Assembly (NCBI GenBank): GCA_947643595.1
Contig: CANRWP010000029.1
Location: 1 to 39,772, forward strand
Origin: an uncultured bacterium
GTDB lineage: Bacteria; Bacillota; Clostridia; Lachnospirales; Lachnospiraceae
Reading direction: 5' to 3'
Length of the DNA: 39,772 bases
Below are positions 9,355-17,934 of the stretch, one piece after another. The notes beneath the pieces are model-generated. The model ran no database searches. It was not told the origin of the DNA and worked only from the letters and a program-made list of their open reading frames with translations. A program made the position numbers and the translations under genes. Position 1 is the first letter of the stretch, and each line of letters starts with the position of its first letter.

Positions 9355-9382
9355 TTGTCGGATATGGTATAGATACGATAAT
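9355..9382 (+). promoter_or_regulatory. Candidate promoter for the small plus-strand ORF
   Basis: TTGTCG at 9355-9360 and GATAAT at 9377-9382 are separated by 16 bases. This is an acceptable sigma-A-type promoter about 35 bases upstream of the ATG at 9418. A short dyad, GTAT-AG-ATAC, lies at 9367-9376 in the spacer. Confidence 0.35.
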
Positions 9383-9417
9383 CGGACATCACGAGATGAC
9401 GAAACGAGGGAAAAGAC

Positions 9418-9660
9418 ATGAGTTTAAACCGGGATATGAAAACTTCTTTTTTCGAGACGCAGCTTGCGCGCCTGAAACAGCGCAAAAAAGGCCCGCTCAC
9501 CACAAAGGCGGCAGACCACATCTTAAAAAACTATAAGAGAATGTTCTATCTCGACAGCTCCGTCTCCTTCACGAAGGAGACCTGCGAGAATTTTATGCTT
9601 CTCTTTTCGGAGAAATCTCCGGCGGAACTGGTAAAGTGGATAGAATCTCTGTTTCCCTGA
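9418..9660 (+). CDS. Small protein of unknown function (80 aa)
   Basis: A small, Lys-rich, mostly helical ORF beginning MSLNRDMKTSFFETQLARLK, with no membrane segment and no family I recognise. Support comes from a GAGGG ribosome site eight bases before the ATG, a plausible promoter at 9355-9382, and a protein composition that looks real rather than like a shadow frame. Against it, the last 68 bases overlap the 3' end of the convergent TetR gene. It lies between TetR and the divergent MMPL operon, so a link to that regulation is possible but unproven. A second in-frame ATG (MKTSFF) is six codons further in. Confidence 0.45.
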   Translation: MSLNRDMKTSFFETQLARLKQRKKGPLTTKAADHILKNYKRMFYLDSSVSFTKETCENFMLLFSEKSPAELVKWIESLFP

Positions 9661-10228
9661 CCATATCATTTTTATACTGATATATGTAGTATGACAATCG
9701 TTCGATATTCTCCACAAGCTCCTTCATATTCTCGGCGAGGACTTTTTCGTCCGCTTTCATGCCGCCCATCGCCCATTCTATGACCACTCCGGTCAATCCG
9801 TGGGCAAATATTTTGGACGCCAGCCGTTTCTTTTCGAGCGTCAACTGCTTCCGAACATCCAGATCCTCCACAGCCGTCTCAAACAGCGTGGTCAGCATCT
9901 TCAGCAGATACTCCTCAAAAAAGTTGTTGGAGCATTTGATCGTATTCATATAAAATGCCCTGTTGTTCCGCATGATCTGCAGCAGCTCATAGAGCTTTTC
10001 ATCCCAGTTTCCAAAGGAAATGTCCGCCGTCAGCGGCACGAAAGTCTCGTTGTAATAGATCCAGTCAAGCAGCTCGTACTTATCGCTGAAATGATAGTAG
10101 AAAGTCTGCCGGTTCACGCCGCATTCTTTCACGATATCTCCCACCGTAACCTGCTCAAAAAGCTTTCCGGAAGCCAGTCTTTTCAGACTCTTTGCCAGCT
10201 CTCTTTTCGTGATGTTCGCATTTGACAT
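9593..10228 (-). CDS. TetR/AcrR-family transcriptional regulator
   Basis: A 211-residue one-component regulator. The N-terminal helix-turn-helix is clear: ITKRELAKSLKRLASGKLFE, then VTVGDIVKECGVNRQTFYYHFSDKY in two parts at residues about 27-51. The C-terminal ligand domain resembles the DhaS-like TetR subgroup (TetR_C_8 type), with FYMNTIKCSNNFFEEYL and a final helical region. GGGAGGGG and AAAGGAG precede the ATG. It is the last gene of the long minus-strand cluster and sits upstream of the MMPL operon, so it may control that operon through the repeats at 9244-9338, as many TetR proteins control RND exporters. That link is inference. Confidence 0.9.
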   Translation of the reverse strand: MSNANITKRELAKSLKRLASGKLFEQVTVGDIVKECGVNRQTFYYHFSDKYELLDWIYYNETFVPLTADISFGNWDEKLYELLQIMRNNRAFYMNTIKCSNNFFEEYLLKMLTTLFETAVEDLDVRKQLTLEKKRLASKIFAHGLTGVVIEWAMGGMKADEKVLAENMKELVENIERLSYYIYQYKNDMVRETEILSTLPVPPEISPKREA

Positions 10229-10283
10229 CTCCTTTGCCCCTCCCTGCGTTCCGTCTCCCGACCCCTGTCCCCGGACAGCTCCT

Positions 10284-12074
10284 TCAACGCCTGTACAATT
10301 TCATGTAGGGCGCGTCCAGCGCTTCCCGGTATCCCGCCTGCTCCATCCACTCATACAGAATATGATTCTGCGGGGAATTGTAGTACGCCGGGTTCTCTCC
10401 CAGCTCCTTGTCGAGCGCGATCACCGTTGGCGTCTTCTCCGGGTGCTCCTCGTAGTAGCGGATAAACATCTCATTGTAGGCGTTGGTCCCCTGCGTGGAG
10501 GGCGTCGCGATCTGCGCATCCGTCCAGAGGTAGACGATATTTTCACTGCCGATGTACAGAAGCTTATCCGCCGCCGTCAGCTCCCCTGTCAGCACCCGGT
10601 AATCATCCTCCAGCACAAGAGCCGTATCCTCCAGCATATAGACGCCCTTCGCAGGCCCCTCCCCGATCCTCTTCATCGGCGCCAGCACCGTGACTTCCAT
10701 ACAGCCGGAAACCCGCATCTGCACCAGTTTACAGACAAACAGCCCCGTCAGGAAGAAAAGCATTCCCGCCCAAAGAAGGCACTTTTCCCACACTTCCGTC
10801 TCCCGGACATTCCAGACTTTTACGGTTCCTCTCCTGGAGACCGGCATGTCCGGCACTTCCTCCTCCATCTCATAGTGCTTTCCCAGCATCCACACCGTCG
10901 CGATCACGCCGATATACATTTTCGCCATAGAGGTGTTGACATCCATATTGGTCATAATCAGCACTGACACAAGTGTCATAAATCCGGGCAGTATTCCAAA
11001 CCAGAGACATCTCCTGTTCTCCTCCGTCTTTTCCGCCAGACACATCCATATTCCCAGCGCGGAGACGGCGAAAAAGCGCCACAGCATATAAAACTGGTTT
11101 TCATCTCCAAACAGACACCCTGCCGCCTGCAGGCCACCCAGCAAAAGAAAGGAGATCGGCAGCGCATAATAGATTCCCGCCCGTTTCCGACTCAGGCGGG
11201 CAACCACGGTTCCCGCCGCGGTGGAGATCCCCAGGACGATACAGAGCGGAAGCAATATCTCCAGAAACTGCGCGCCGAAGATCTTCCACTTCACTGCCGT
11301 GCTCACCAGCGTGTGGGATTCATCCTGAAAAATATAAGACACATATCGCAGAAATTTCTCCGGCGTAATATAACTTCCCAGGTACGCCAGAAACAGGATG
11401 CCCGTCAGCGCGGATCCCGCCGTGAACCACAGGGCTTCCCCCGGCGTTTTCTTCTTTTCCGCATACTCTTTTCTGCACCGAATGATTCCGGTCAGGTAGA
11501 CCGGATAGAGAAAGATTAACGAAGGGTAGGAGAACATCTGTCCCACCAGCAGCACACCGGAAACCGCCAGATAGCCCCTCCTTTTCCTCTCCCCCTGATA
11601 ATAACGGTAAAAACACAAAAAAATCAGCAGCACAAACCAATACTGCTGCAGTTCAAACTCCGGGCACTGTACCCACTTGGGCAGAAAATTCACATGCAGA
11701 AAAAATAACAGTGCCGAAAAAAGCTCGCTTATCTTTCCGACATTCACTGCCGTTTTATATAAAAATATACCTGTCAGTATATGAATCAGCGTACCCGCGA
11801 CCCGTGAGTAGATTACGAGATACGTCGTCGTACCCGCGAGCTTTAAATACAGCCACAAAAAGGGAGCGAGCACGATGCCGCCAAGCTGATGGGATTCCCA
11901 CAGATCCGAAAACAGTCTCTCCCCCGTCGCCAGCCGGTACGCAACCGCCAGAGCATAGCTCTCATCGATATCCAGGCTGATCCAGATCGTCTTGACAGCC
12001 GCCAGCGCGGAGAGAACGAAAAGGACCGCGCAAACCATACTAATTTTCTGTCTTTTCATCCTTATTTTTTTCAT
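10284..12074 (-). CDS. GT-C (GT39-like) membrane glycosyltransferase
   Basis: A 596-residue protein with about 10-12 membrane helices. Just after the first helix, in the first extracytoplasmic loop, is the acidic motif DIDESY (about residues 35-40) followed by WESHQLGG near 59-66. This is the arrangement in GT-C enzymes such as ArnT/PMT-like glycosyltransferases, which take sugars from undecaprenyl-phosphate carriers. The last 160 residues are a soluble extracytoplasmic domain. The start overlaps the upstream GtrB-like gene by 35 bases; a second Met five codons in (12059) is an alternative because neither start has a strong ribosome site. With the GT2 gene it probably forms a two-step pathway: carrier loading inside, sugar transfer outside. 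The acceptor is unknown. Confidence 0.8.
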   Translation of the reverse strand: MKKIRMKRQKISMVCAVLFVLSALAAVKTIWISLDIDESYALAVAYRLATGERLFSDLWESHQLGGIVLAPFLWLYLKLAGTTTYLVIYSRVAGTLIHILTGIFLYKTAVNVGKISELFSALLFFLHVNFLPKWVQCPEFELQQYWFVLLIFLCFYRYYQGERKRRGYLAVSGVLLVGQMFSYPSLIFLYPVYLTGIIRCRKEYAEKKKTPGEALWFTAGSALTGILFLAYLGSYITPEKFLRYVSYIFQDESHTLVSTAVKWKIFGAQFLEILLPLCIVLGISTAAGTVVARLSRKRAGIYYALPISFLLLGGLQAAGCLFGDENQFYMLWRFFAVSALGIWMCLAEKTEENRRCLWFGILPGFMTLVSVLIMTNMDVNTSMAKMYIGVIATVWMLGKHYEMEEEVPDMPVSRRGTVKVWNVRETEVWEKCLLWAGMLFFLTGLFVCKLVQMRVSGCMEVTVLAPMKRIGEGPAKGVYMLEDTALVLEDDYRVLTGELTAADKLLYIGSENIVYLWTDAQIATPSTQGTNAYNEMFIRYYEEHPEKTPTVIALDKELGENPAYYNSPQNHILYEWMEQAGYREALDAPYMKLYRR

Positions 12075-13002
12075 CTCTCTGTTTCATCATTTCCACCAGA
12101 TTCAGCTGGAATTCAAAATCCCGCCTGCTCTTGATCGCAAAGCTGGACAGGATCAGCCCCGAAAAAAAGGACTGCAGAGCCGCCAGCATCACAAAACAGC
12201 AGACAAACAGCGTGGGAAACCGCTCCACCAGCCCGGTCTCGAAATAAGTCACCAGCACCGGGATCAGAAAGCCGACGGACAACGCCGCCAACACCGCGCT
12301 GATGATCGTGAAAAATTTAAACGGCTGATAGTTTCTGAACAATCTGACGATCGTCGCAAGCACTTTCATCCCGTCCGAGTAGGTGTTGAGTTTGGACACA
12401 CTCCCCTCCGGCCTGTCCCGGTATTCCACGATCACGTTGTCTATCGCCATATTATTGTTGACTGCGTGGATCGTCATCTCCGTCTCTATCTCGAACCCTC
12501 TGGACAAAATCGGAAACGTCTTCGCAAAATTGTAGCTGAACGCGCGGTATCCTGTCATAATATCCTTGATGTCACAGGAAAAAACTTTGTTGATCGCCAT
12601 CCGCACAAGAGAGTTTCCCATATTGTGAAACGGTCTCTTATTCTCTGTGAAGTAGGTGGAGGAAAGTCTGTCCCCCACCACCATATCCATCTGTCTTTGC
12701 AGAACTTTGTCCGCCATCTCCCTGGCGAACTCCAGCGGGTAGGTATCGTCTCCGTCCGTCATGATATAGCACCTGGCGTCGATCTCCCGGAACATCCGTC
12801 TTATCACGTTCCCTTTGCCCTGGCGGTATTCATGCCGCACCACAGCGCCGGCCTCCCCGGCGATCTTTGCTGTATCGTCCGTGGAATTGTTGTCGTACAC
12901 ATAGATCACCGCTTCCGGAATGTACTTCTTCGCGTCCGCGATCACTTTTCCGATGGTCTTCGCCTCGTTGTAGCATGGAATCAAAAGCGCTATTCTGTCC
13001 AT
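12040..13002 (-). CDS. GT2 glycosyltransferase, GtrB/ArnC-like polyprenyl-phosphate sugar synthase
   Basis: The 320-residue protein starts with MDRIALLIPCYNEAKTIGKV, a GT-A nucleotide-sugar fold. It contains the DGDDTYP metal-binding motif at about 83-89, the acceptor region MTGYRAFSYNF, and two C-terminal membrane helices (about 235-300). This layout is that of enzymes that load a sugar onto undecaprenyl phosphate at the cytoplasmic face (GtrB, ArnC, DPM1 relatives). The frame extends 37 codons upstream into tyrS, but GGAGGAG stands before the ATG at 13002 and the conserved fold begins there. It follows tyrS by 34 bases, in which CGGAT-ATG-ATCCG forms a small hairpin before the ribosome site. 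The downstream GT-C gene overlaps it. Confidence 0.9.
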   Translation of the reverse strand: MDRIALLIPCYNEAKTIGKVIADAKKYIPEAVIYVYDNNSTDDTAKIAGEAGAVVRHEYRQGKGNVIRRMFREIDARCYIMTDGDDTYPLEFAREMADKVLQRQMDMVVGDRLSSTYFTENKRPFHNMGNSLVRMAINKVFSCDIKDIMTGYRAFSYNFAKTFPILSRGFEIETEMTIHAVNNNMAIDNVIVEYRDRPEGSVSKLNTYSDGMKVLATIVRLFRNYQPFKFFTIISAVLAALSVGFLIPVLVTYFETGLVERFPTLFVCCFVMLAALQSFFSGLILSSFAIKSRRDFEFQLNLVEMMKQRDEKNKDEKTEN

Positions 13003-13036
13003 TCTCCGTTCTCTCCTCCACGGATCATATCCGCCC

Positions 13037-14260
13037 CTACAGTACCAGTTTCTTAAAATTCTTCTTGCCTCTCCTGAGGATGATGCCGTCCCCGTCAAAA
13101 GCGTTCCTGTCATAGACGGCTCTGACGTCCGTCACCTTCTCGTCGTTCACGCTGACGCCGCCCTGCTCGATGGCGCGCCTTCCCTCCGACCGGGAGGACA
13201 CCAGACCGGAGACGGTCAGCATACTGATCAGGTCGATCTTTCCGTCCCTGAAATCCTCTTCCGTCAACTGCGCTTTGGGCATATTTTCTATGCTGCCGCT
13301 TCCGCCGAAGAGCCCTTTCGACGCCTCTCTAGCCTTTCCGGCCTCCTCCTCACCGTGCACCAGATTGGTCAGCTCGTAAGCCAGAATATCTTTCGCCTCG
13401 TTCAGCTTACTGCCCTCCCACTTATCCATCTCGTCGATCTGTTCTAACGGTAAAAAGGTCAGCATCCGCAGGCATTTCAGCACATCCGCATCCCCGATGT
13501 TGCGCCAGTACTGGTAAAACTCGTAGGGCGTCGTCTTCTTCGGGTCCAGCCACACCGCCCCCTTCTGGGTCTTGCCCATCTTCTTCCCCTCCGAGTTCAT
13601 CAGGAGAGTGATCGTCATGGCGTACGCGTCTTTCCCCAGCTTCTTGCGGATCAGCTCCGTACCGCCCAGCATATTGCTCCACTGGTCGTCTCCGCCGAAC
13701 TGCATGTTGCAGCCGTAGCGCTTGTACAGCTCCAGAAAATCGTAGGACTGCATGATCATGTAGTTGAACTCCAGGAAGCTTAAGCCCTTCTCCATCCTCT
13801 GTTTATAGCACTCCGCCCGCAGCATCGTATTCACCGAGAAGCAGGCGCCGATGTCCCGGATAAACTCGATATAGTTCAGATCCCTGAGCCACTCCGCATT
13901 GTTCACCATCATGGCCTTGTCTTCCCCGAACTCGATAAAACGGCTCATCTGCTTTCTGAAACACTCGCAGTTGTGATCGATCATCTCCGTCGTCATCATG
14001 CTGCGCATATCCGTTCTGCCGGAAGGATCCCCGATCATGCCCGTGCCGCCGCCGATCAGCGCGATCGGCTTATTTCCGGCCATCTGCAGCCTTTTCATCA
14101 GGCACAGCGCCATAAAATGTCCTACATGCAGGGAATCCGCCGTGGGGTCAAACCCGATATAAAATGTAGCTTTTCCGCCGTTCACGAGTTCCCTGATCTC
14201 CTCCTCGTCTGTCAGCTGCGCCAGCAGGCCTCTCGCCTGCAGTTCTTCAAATATTTTCAT
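13037..14260 (-). CDS. tyrS: Tyrosyl-tRNA synthetase
   Basis: A 407-residue class I aminoacyl-tRNA synthetase that charges tRNA-Tyr. The HIGH-type signature is HVGH at 45-48 and the KMSKS-type signature is KMGKT at 227-231; the tyrosine pocket is visible in QSYDFLELY and GGDDQWSNM. The C-terminal part (about 335-407) is an S4-like RNA-binding domain ([20 protein letters not shown]). AAGGAG stands six bases before the ATG. Unlike many Firmicutes tyrS genes it has no room for a T-box leader: the upstream acyltransferase stops only 15 bases before the start codon, so it appears to be transcribed within a longer operon. Confidence 0.97.
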   Translation of the reverse strand: MKIFEELQARGLLAQLTDEEEIRELVNGGKATFYIGFDPTADSLHVGHFMALCLMKRLQMAGNKPIALIGGGTGMIGDPSGRTDMRSMMTTEMIDHNCECFRKQMSRFIEFGEDKAMMVNNAEWLRDLNYIEFIRDIGACFSVNTMLRAECYKQRMEKGLSFLEFNYMIMQSYDFLELYKRYGCNMQFGGDDQWSNMLGGTELIRKKLGKDAYAMTITLLMNSEGKKMGKTQKGAVWLDPKKTTPYEFYQYWRNIGDADVLKCLRMLTFLPLEQIDEMDKWEGSKLNEAKDILAYELTNLVHGEEEAGKAREASKGLFGGSGSIENMPKAQLTEEDFRDGKIDLISMLTVSGLVSSRSEGRRAIEQGGVSVNDEKVTDVRAVYDRNAFDGDGIILRRGKKNFKKLVL

Positions 14261-14275
14261 AATATTCTCCTTCTA

Positions 14276-15355
14276 TCACTTTCTAATCTTCCATTTTTGA
14301 AATATCTTCGGCAGGTTCTCCACCAGAAATATCATGGGCAGGGACAGGATCAGCCCTCCGATAAACGTAAACAGGATCCGAAGCGGGTAGGCGTACTCTC
14401 CCAGATATACCTGCACGATCTGTCCGACCCACCAGTGGACACAGTAGATCGGCAAAGTCAGTTTTCCGAGCCACTCCCACACTATGCCATGTATTTTCGC
14501 CGTATAGCTCACGCCGCTCAATGTGATCGCCAGCGACGCCGCGAGAAAAAGGATCACTGCCTCGAAACTGTATGTCTCCGGCGAAGAGGCCGCGAACGCA
14601 AAGCAGAGCGCCACCGCTCCGACTTCGCAGACCGTAAGCAGGATTCTGGCAATCGCGCCAAACTTTTTTCCTGCCAGCCTCTCCGCCACCAGATAGACGC
14701 CAAACCCCATCGTCATATTGGAGAAGGCGACCAGAAGCCCCGAAAACCCGACGGGCGTCACTTCGCCCCAGCCCCAGGATGCCCCCATGTGCAGGATCAT
14801 CCATCCATGTATCAAAAAGGGGACAAACCAGACGATATAATGTTTAAACACATCCTCCGCTCTCAGGCACAGATATACGATCAGCGGCAGTGTGATAAAC
14901 ATCGCCGACACATACCATAACGGCGCATTCATGTAGCGGTCCAGTCTGGTGGGCACCAACCCGGTCATCGGCAAAAAGAACAGCTCAAAGGGCAGAACCG
15001 CCAGCTCCTGCCAGGTCTGCGCCGTGTAATCCCTCACCGTGGCAATGCGCCAGATATAGGCGATCAGCGTCCCGCACGCGGCATAGGGAAAAATCCTTTT
15101 TATCTTGTGCAGCGTGTAGAACACGGCGTACTGCATCTTCTGCGGGATATCCCTCTTCTCCTTTGCCAGATGCTTCATCGCCATGGCACCGGACAGGAAA
15201 AAGAAAAACTCCACCGCTATAAAACCTCCCGGCAGGATCGTCCCGGTCTCCGGATCGATGGCCGTGTGGTGTATCAAGATCATCGCGCAGAACAAAAATC
15301 TGCACAACTCGATGTATCCGTTCTTTGCTTTTTCTATGTCCCTTTTTCTGTTCAT
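14276..15355 (-). CDS. Acyltransferase family 3 (OafA-like) membrane protein
   Basis: A 359-residue polytopic protein with about ten membrane helices. The start is typical of the Acyl_transf_3 family: GYIELCRFLFCAMILIHH places the catalytic-type histidines at the end of the first helix, followed by FFFFLSGAMAM. These enzymes O-acetylate or otherwise acylate surface glycans, lipids or peptidoglycan. Here the gene lies between tyrS and the VWA gene, close to the GT2/GT-C pair, so a role in decorating the same glycan is plausible (inference). The ATG has AGAGG at a rather long spacing of 12 bases. Confidence 0.88.
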   Translation of the reverse strand: MNRKRDIEKAKNGYIELCRFLFCAMILIHHTAIDPETGTILPGGFIAVEFFFFLSGAMAMKHLAKEKRDIPQKMQYAVFYTLHKIKRIFPYAACGTLIAYIWRIATVRDYTAQTWQELAVLPFELFFLPMTGLVPTRLDRYMNAPLWYVSAMFITLPLIVYLCLRAEDVFKHYIVWFVPFLIHGWMILHMGASWGWGEVTPVGFSGLLVAFSNMTMGFGVYLVAERLAGKKFGAIARILLTVCEVGAVALCFAFAASSPETYSFEAVILFLAASLAITLSGVSYTAKIHGIVWEWLGKLTLPIYCVHWWVGQIVQVYLGEYAYPLRILFTFIGGLILSLPMIFLVENLPKIFQKWKIRK

Positions 15356-15370
15356 ATCAACGTATGTCCT

Positions 15371-16594
15371 CTATTCGTAACGGGAGTCTCCCTTATTTGC
15401 CATCAGTTTTATCATGCCCTCGTTGAGCCCTTTCACCGTCAGCTTGTACATCGGAAGCATCTCCTTGATCGCCGTCTCCGCCTCCCGCCAGGGCGCTCTG
15501 CCCGGCGCCATCTTCGGGTTCATCCAGACGATCTTCTTATAGTGCTTTTTCATCAGCTGCAGCCACTTATAGCCGGAGAGCCCGCCGTTGGGTCCCCTGT
15601 AATTTCCGCTGGTGGAATACAGTTCCTCGGGCGCCATCGCCGCGTCGCCCACGATGATCACCTTGTAATCGCTGTCCAGATTGCGGAACATCCACTCCGT
15701 GTCCACCCACTCGCCGTTCTCGCACTCCGGCGTCTTGTAGAGCTTGCTGTAGATGCAGTTGTGGAAATAGTAGCACTTCACATCCTTGAAATGGTTCGAC
15801 TTGTTCACCGCCTGGAACAGGTCGTTCATCAGGGAGCTGTAGGGGATCATCGTCCCGCCCGAGTCAAACAACAGCAGAAGCTTCACCGCGTTCTTTCTCG
15901 GCTTCTCCATCACGATCTGCAGACAGCCGCCGTTGTTGCAGGTCTTGTCCACGGTGCCCGGGATGTCCAACTCCGTCTTCGGGATATCCAGCTTCGTGGA
16001 AAACTGGCGAAGCCGTCTAAACGCCAGCTGGAACTGCCTGTTGTCTAACACCCGGTCGTCCCGGAAATCCTTGTATTTTCTGGCGCCGATCACCGAGAAG
16101 GCGGACTGGTAACCGGTCCTTCCGCCGACTCTGACGCCGCCCACGTTGCCGCCCATATTGCCAAACGACGTCTTGCCCATCGTGCCGATCCAGAAAGAGC
16201 CGCCGTTGTGCTCCTCGTTCTGGTCCCGCAGCCTGTCCTTGAAGGTCTGCTCCACGTCCTCCTTGTCGATGACTGTGTTGTCCTCCATCTGATTTAAGTG
16301 CGCCCTCGCCTCCTCGTGGGCGAGCTCCATCATATCGGACTTGTCAAGCCACCGCAGCATCTGCGCCGTGACCTCGTTCTCCGACTTCACACCCTTGAAG
16401 CACTCCTCGAACGCCATATCGAATTTATCGAACTCCGTCTCGCTCTTGACGAGGATCATTCTCGCGAGATAGTAAAACTGCGTCAGACTGCTGCCCGCCA
16501 TGCCCTGTTCCAGCGCGTCCTGCAGCGTCAGCCACTCGCTCATCGTGATAGAAAGCCCCTTCGCCTTGCATATCTGAAAAAAGGGATAAAACAT
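15371..16594 (-). CDS. VWA-domain protein, MoxR partner (CoxE-like)
   Basis: A 407-residue soluble protein with a helical N-terminal half and a von Willebrand A domain in the C-terminal half. The metal-site loop reads FDSGGTM (Asp at about residue 244) instead of the classic DxSxS; a GG in this loop is known from the CoxE-like/COG3825 subgroup. The region GNMGGNVGGVRVGGRTG before it is glycine-rich. It lies 13 bases after the stop of the MoxR ATPase gene, and AAGGAG precedes its ATG. MoxR/VWA pairs act as metal-dependent chaperones for assembly or cofactor insertion; no obvious client enzyme is next to this pair, so its target is unknown. Confidence 0.88.
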   Translation of the reverse strand: MFYPFFQICKAKGLSITMSEWLTLQDALEQGMAGSSLTQFYYLARMILVKSETEFDKFDMAFEECFKGVKSENEVTAQMLRWLDKSDMMELAHEEARAHLNQMEDNTVIDKEDVEQTFKDRLRDQNEEHNGGSFWIGTMGKTSFGNMGGNVGGVRVGGRTGYQSAFSVIGARKYKDFRDDRVLDNRQFQLAFRRLRQFSTKLDIPKTELDIPGTVDKTCNNGGCLQIVMEKPRKNAVKLLLLFDSGGTMIPYSSLMNDLFQAVNKSNHFKDVKCYYFHNCIYSKLYKTPECENGEWVDTEWMFRNLDSDYKVIIVGDAAMAPEELYSTSGNYRGPNGGLSGYKWLQLMKKHYKKIVWMNPKMAPGRAPWREAETAIKEMLPMYKLTVKGLNEGMIKLMANKGDSRYE

Positions 16595-16607
16595 ACTCTG
16601 TCTCCTT

Positions 16608-17420
16608 TTAAATGCCGTGCTGTCTGACCGTCTCCAGATCCTCATCCTTCTTCACGACGACGCCGAGGAACGGCATCCTCGCACGCAGCACATCCGCCGG
16701 GATGCCGCCGATCTGCAGCGCGTTGATCCAGTCGATCAGCTCCGAGGTGCTGGGTTTTTTGCGGATATCGCGCATCGCGCGGATATCATAGAAGATCTCC
16801 ATCGCCTGCCGCATCAGATTCTCCTCCACGTCGGGATAATGGGTCTTCACGATCTCCTCCATCAACTCCTTATCCGGGAAGTCGATATAGTGGAAGATGC
16901 ATCTGCGCAAAAACGCGTCCGGCAGCTCCTTCTCCGCGTTGGACGTGATGATCACGATCGGGCGGTGTTTCGCTTTGACCGTGCGCTTCGTCTCGTGGAT
17001 ATAAAATTCCATCTGATCGAGCTCCCAGAGCAGGTCGTTGGGGAACTCCAGATCCGCCTTGTCGATCTCGTCGATCAGAAGCACCACCTGTTCCTCCGAG
17101 TCGAAAGCCTCCCCCAGCTTGCCCAACTTGATATAGCGGGCGATATCGTCCACGCCCTCCTCGCCGAACTGTCCATCGTAGAGACGCTGGATCGTGTCGT
17201 ACATGTAGAGCCCGTCCTGCGCTTTCGTGGTGGACTTGATGTTCCAGATAATCAGCTTCTTGCCCAGCGACTGCGCCACTGCCTCCGCCAACATCGTCTT
17301 GCCCGTGCCCGGCTCCCCCTTGATCAGAAGGGGTTTCTGCAGCGCGATCGCCACGTTCACGCCGTCCATCAGCTCCCTCGAAGCCACATACTGGTTGGTA
17401 CTGTTAAATCCCTGATTCAT
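16608..17420 (-). CDS. MoxR-family AAA+ ATPase
   Basis: A 270-residue ATPase with Walker A GEPGTGKT at 35-42, Walker B VVLLIDEIDKADLEF at about 112-126 followed by LLWELDQMEFYI, and a sensor-type PIVIITSNAEKELPDAFLRRC segment read in two adjacent parts. MoxR proteins remodel partner proteins together with VWA proteins such as the one encoded next. GGAGG stands six bases before the ATG at 17420. The two genes form a short unit inside the long minus-strand cluster; the upstream neighbour is a membrane protein gene of unknown function. Confidence 0.94.
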   Translation of the reverse strand: MNQGFNSTNQYVASRELMDGVNVAIALQKPLLIKGEPGTGKTMLAEAVAQSLGKKLIIWNIKSTTKAQDGLYMYDTIQRLYDGQFGEEGVDDIARYIKLGKLGEAFDSEEQVVLLIDEIDKADLEFPNDLLWELDQMEFYIHETKRTVKAKHRPIVIITSNAEKELPDAFLRRCIFHYIDFPDKELMEEIVKTHYPDVEENLMRQAMEIFYDIRAMRDIRKKPSTSELIDWINALQIGGIPADVLRARMPFLGVVVKKDEDLETVRQHGI

Positions 17421-17439
17421 TCTCTTCCTCCATCTGCGT

Positions 17440-17934
17440 TTATAATTCTATAATCAGCTCCTCGTTCTCCCCCATCGTCCTCTGAGCGCTGAATGTCTTC
17501 ATCCCTCTCGGCACCAGCACATACTCTCTCCAGAGCACACTCTCCCCGGGCGGTATGATATTGTAACTGTCGGAGCGCGCCTCGCCCCAGTAGTCATCGT
17601 CCTTCTCCAGGATATCGATCCATTCGCCGTTCTCCCCGTAATAATAGCAGAGATTTCCAATGATCCCCAGCGATTCATTCACCACACCTGTCAGTTCCCA
17701 GGTGATCTCCACCACCTGCATCTCCTCCATGACCGCATATTCGGAAATATGGTACTCATACCCCTCGGGAATTTCCTCCAGCACCTTCGCCTCATACCCC
17801 GTGATCGGGGAATACCCGTAAGGTGTACAGACCTCATAGTACTGCTGGCTGACATAGCCGGAATAACAGATCAGGCACATCAGCACAACGATTGCGCAGG
17901 AAACGCAGGAAATTATTTTCATCTTGCCCATCAT
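17440..17934 (-). CDS. Membrane-anchored protein of unknown function (164 aa)
   Basis: One N-terminal membrane segment (about residues 6-26, rich in Cys, Val and Leu) is followed by an extracytoplasmic beta-rich domain of about 135 residues. It contains EITWELTGVVN and a final IPPGESVLWREYVLVP, a pattern seen in Ig-like DUF4352-type folds. I do not recognise a named family. The gene overlaps the upstream zinc-ribbon gene by four bases (ATGA), so the two products are probably made together and work together at the membrane. Confidence 0.75.
   Translation of the reverse strand: MMGKMKIISCVSCAIVVLMCLICYSGYVSQQYYEVCTPYGYSPITGYEAKVLEEIPEGYEYHISEYAVMEEMQVVEITWELTGVVNESLGIIGNLCYYYGENGEWIDILEKDDDYWGEARSDSYNIIPPGESVLWREYVLVPRGMKTFSAQRTMGENEELIIEL

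Noticed and set aside
11992-13056. Plus-strand open frame of 354 codons
   Set aside because: It is antisense to the GtrB-like gene, with Arg/His/Gln-rich composition typical of a complement frame.
14261-14275. T-box leader expected before tyrS
   Set aside because: Only 15 bases separate tyrS from the upstream gene, so no leader fits.
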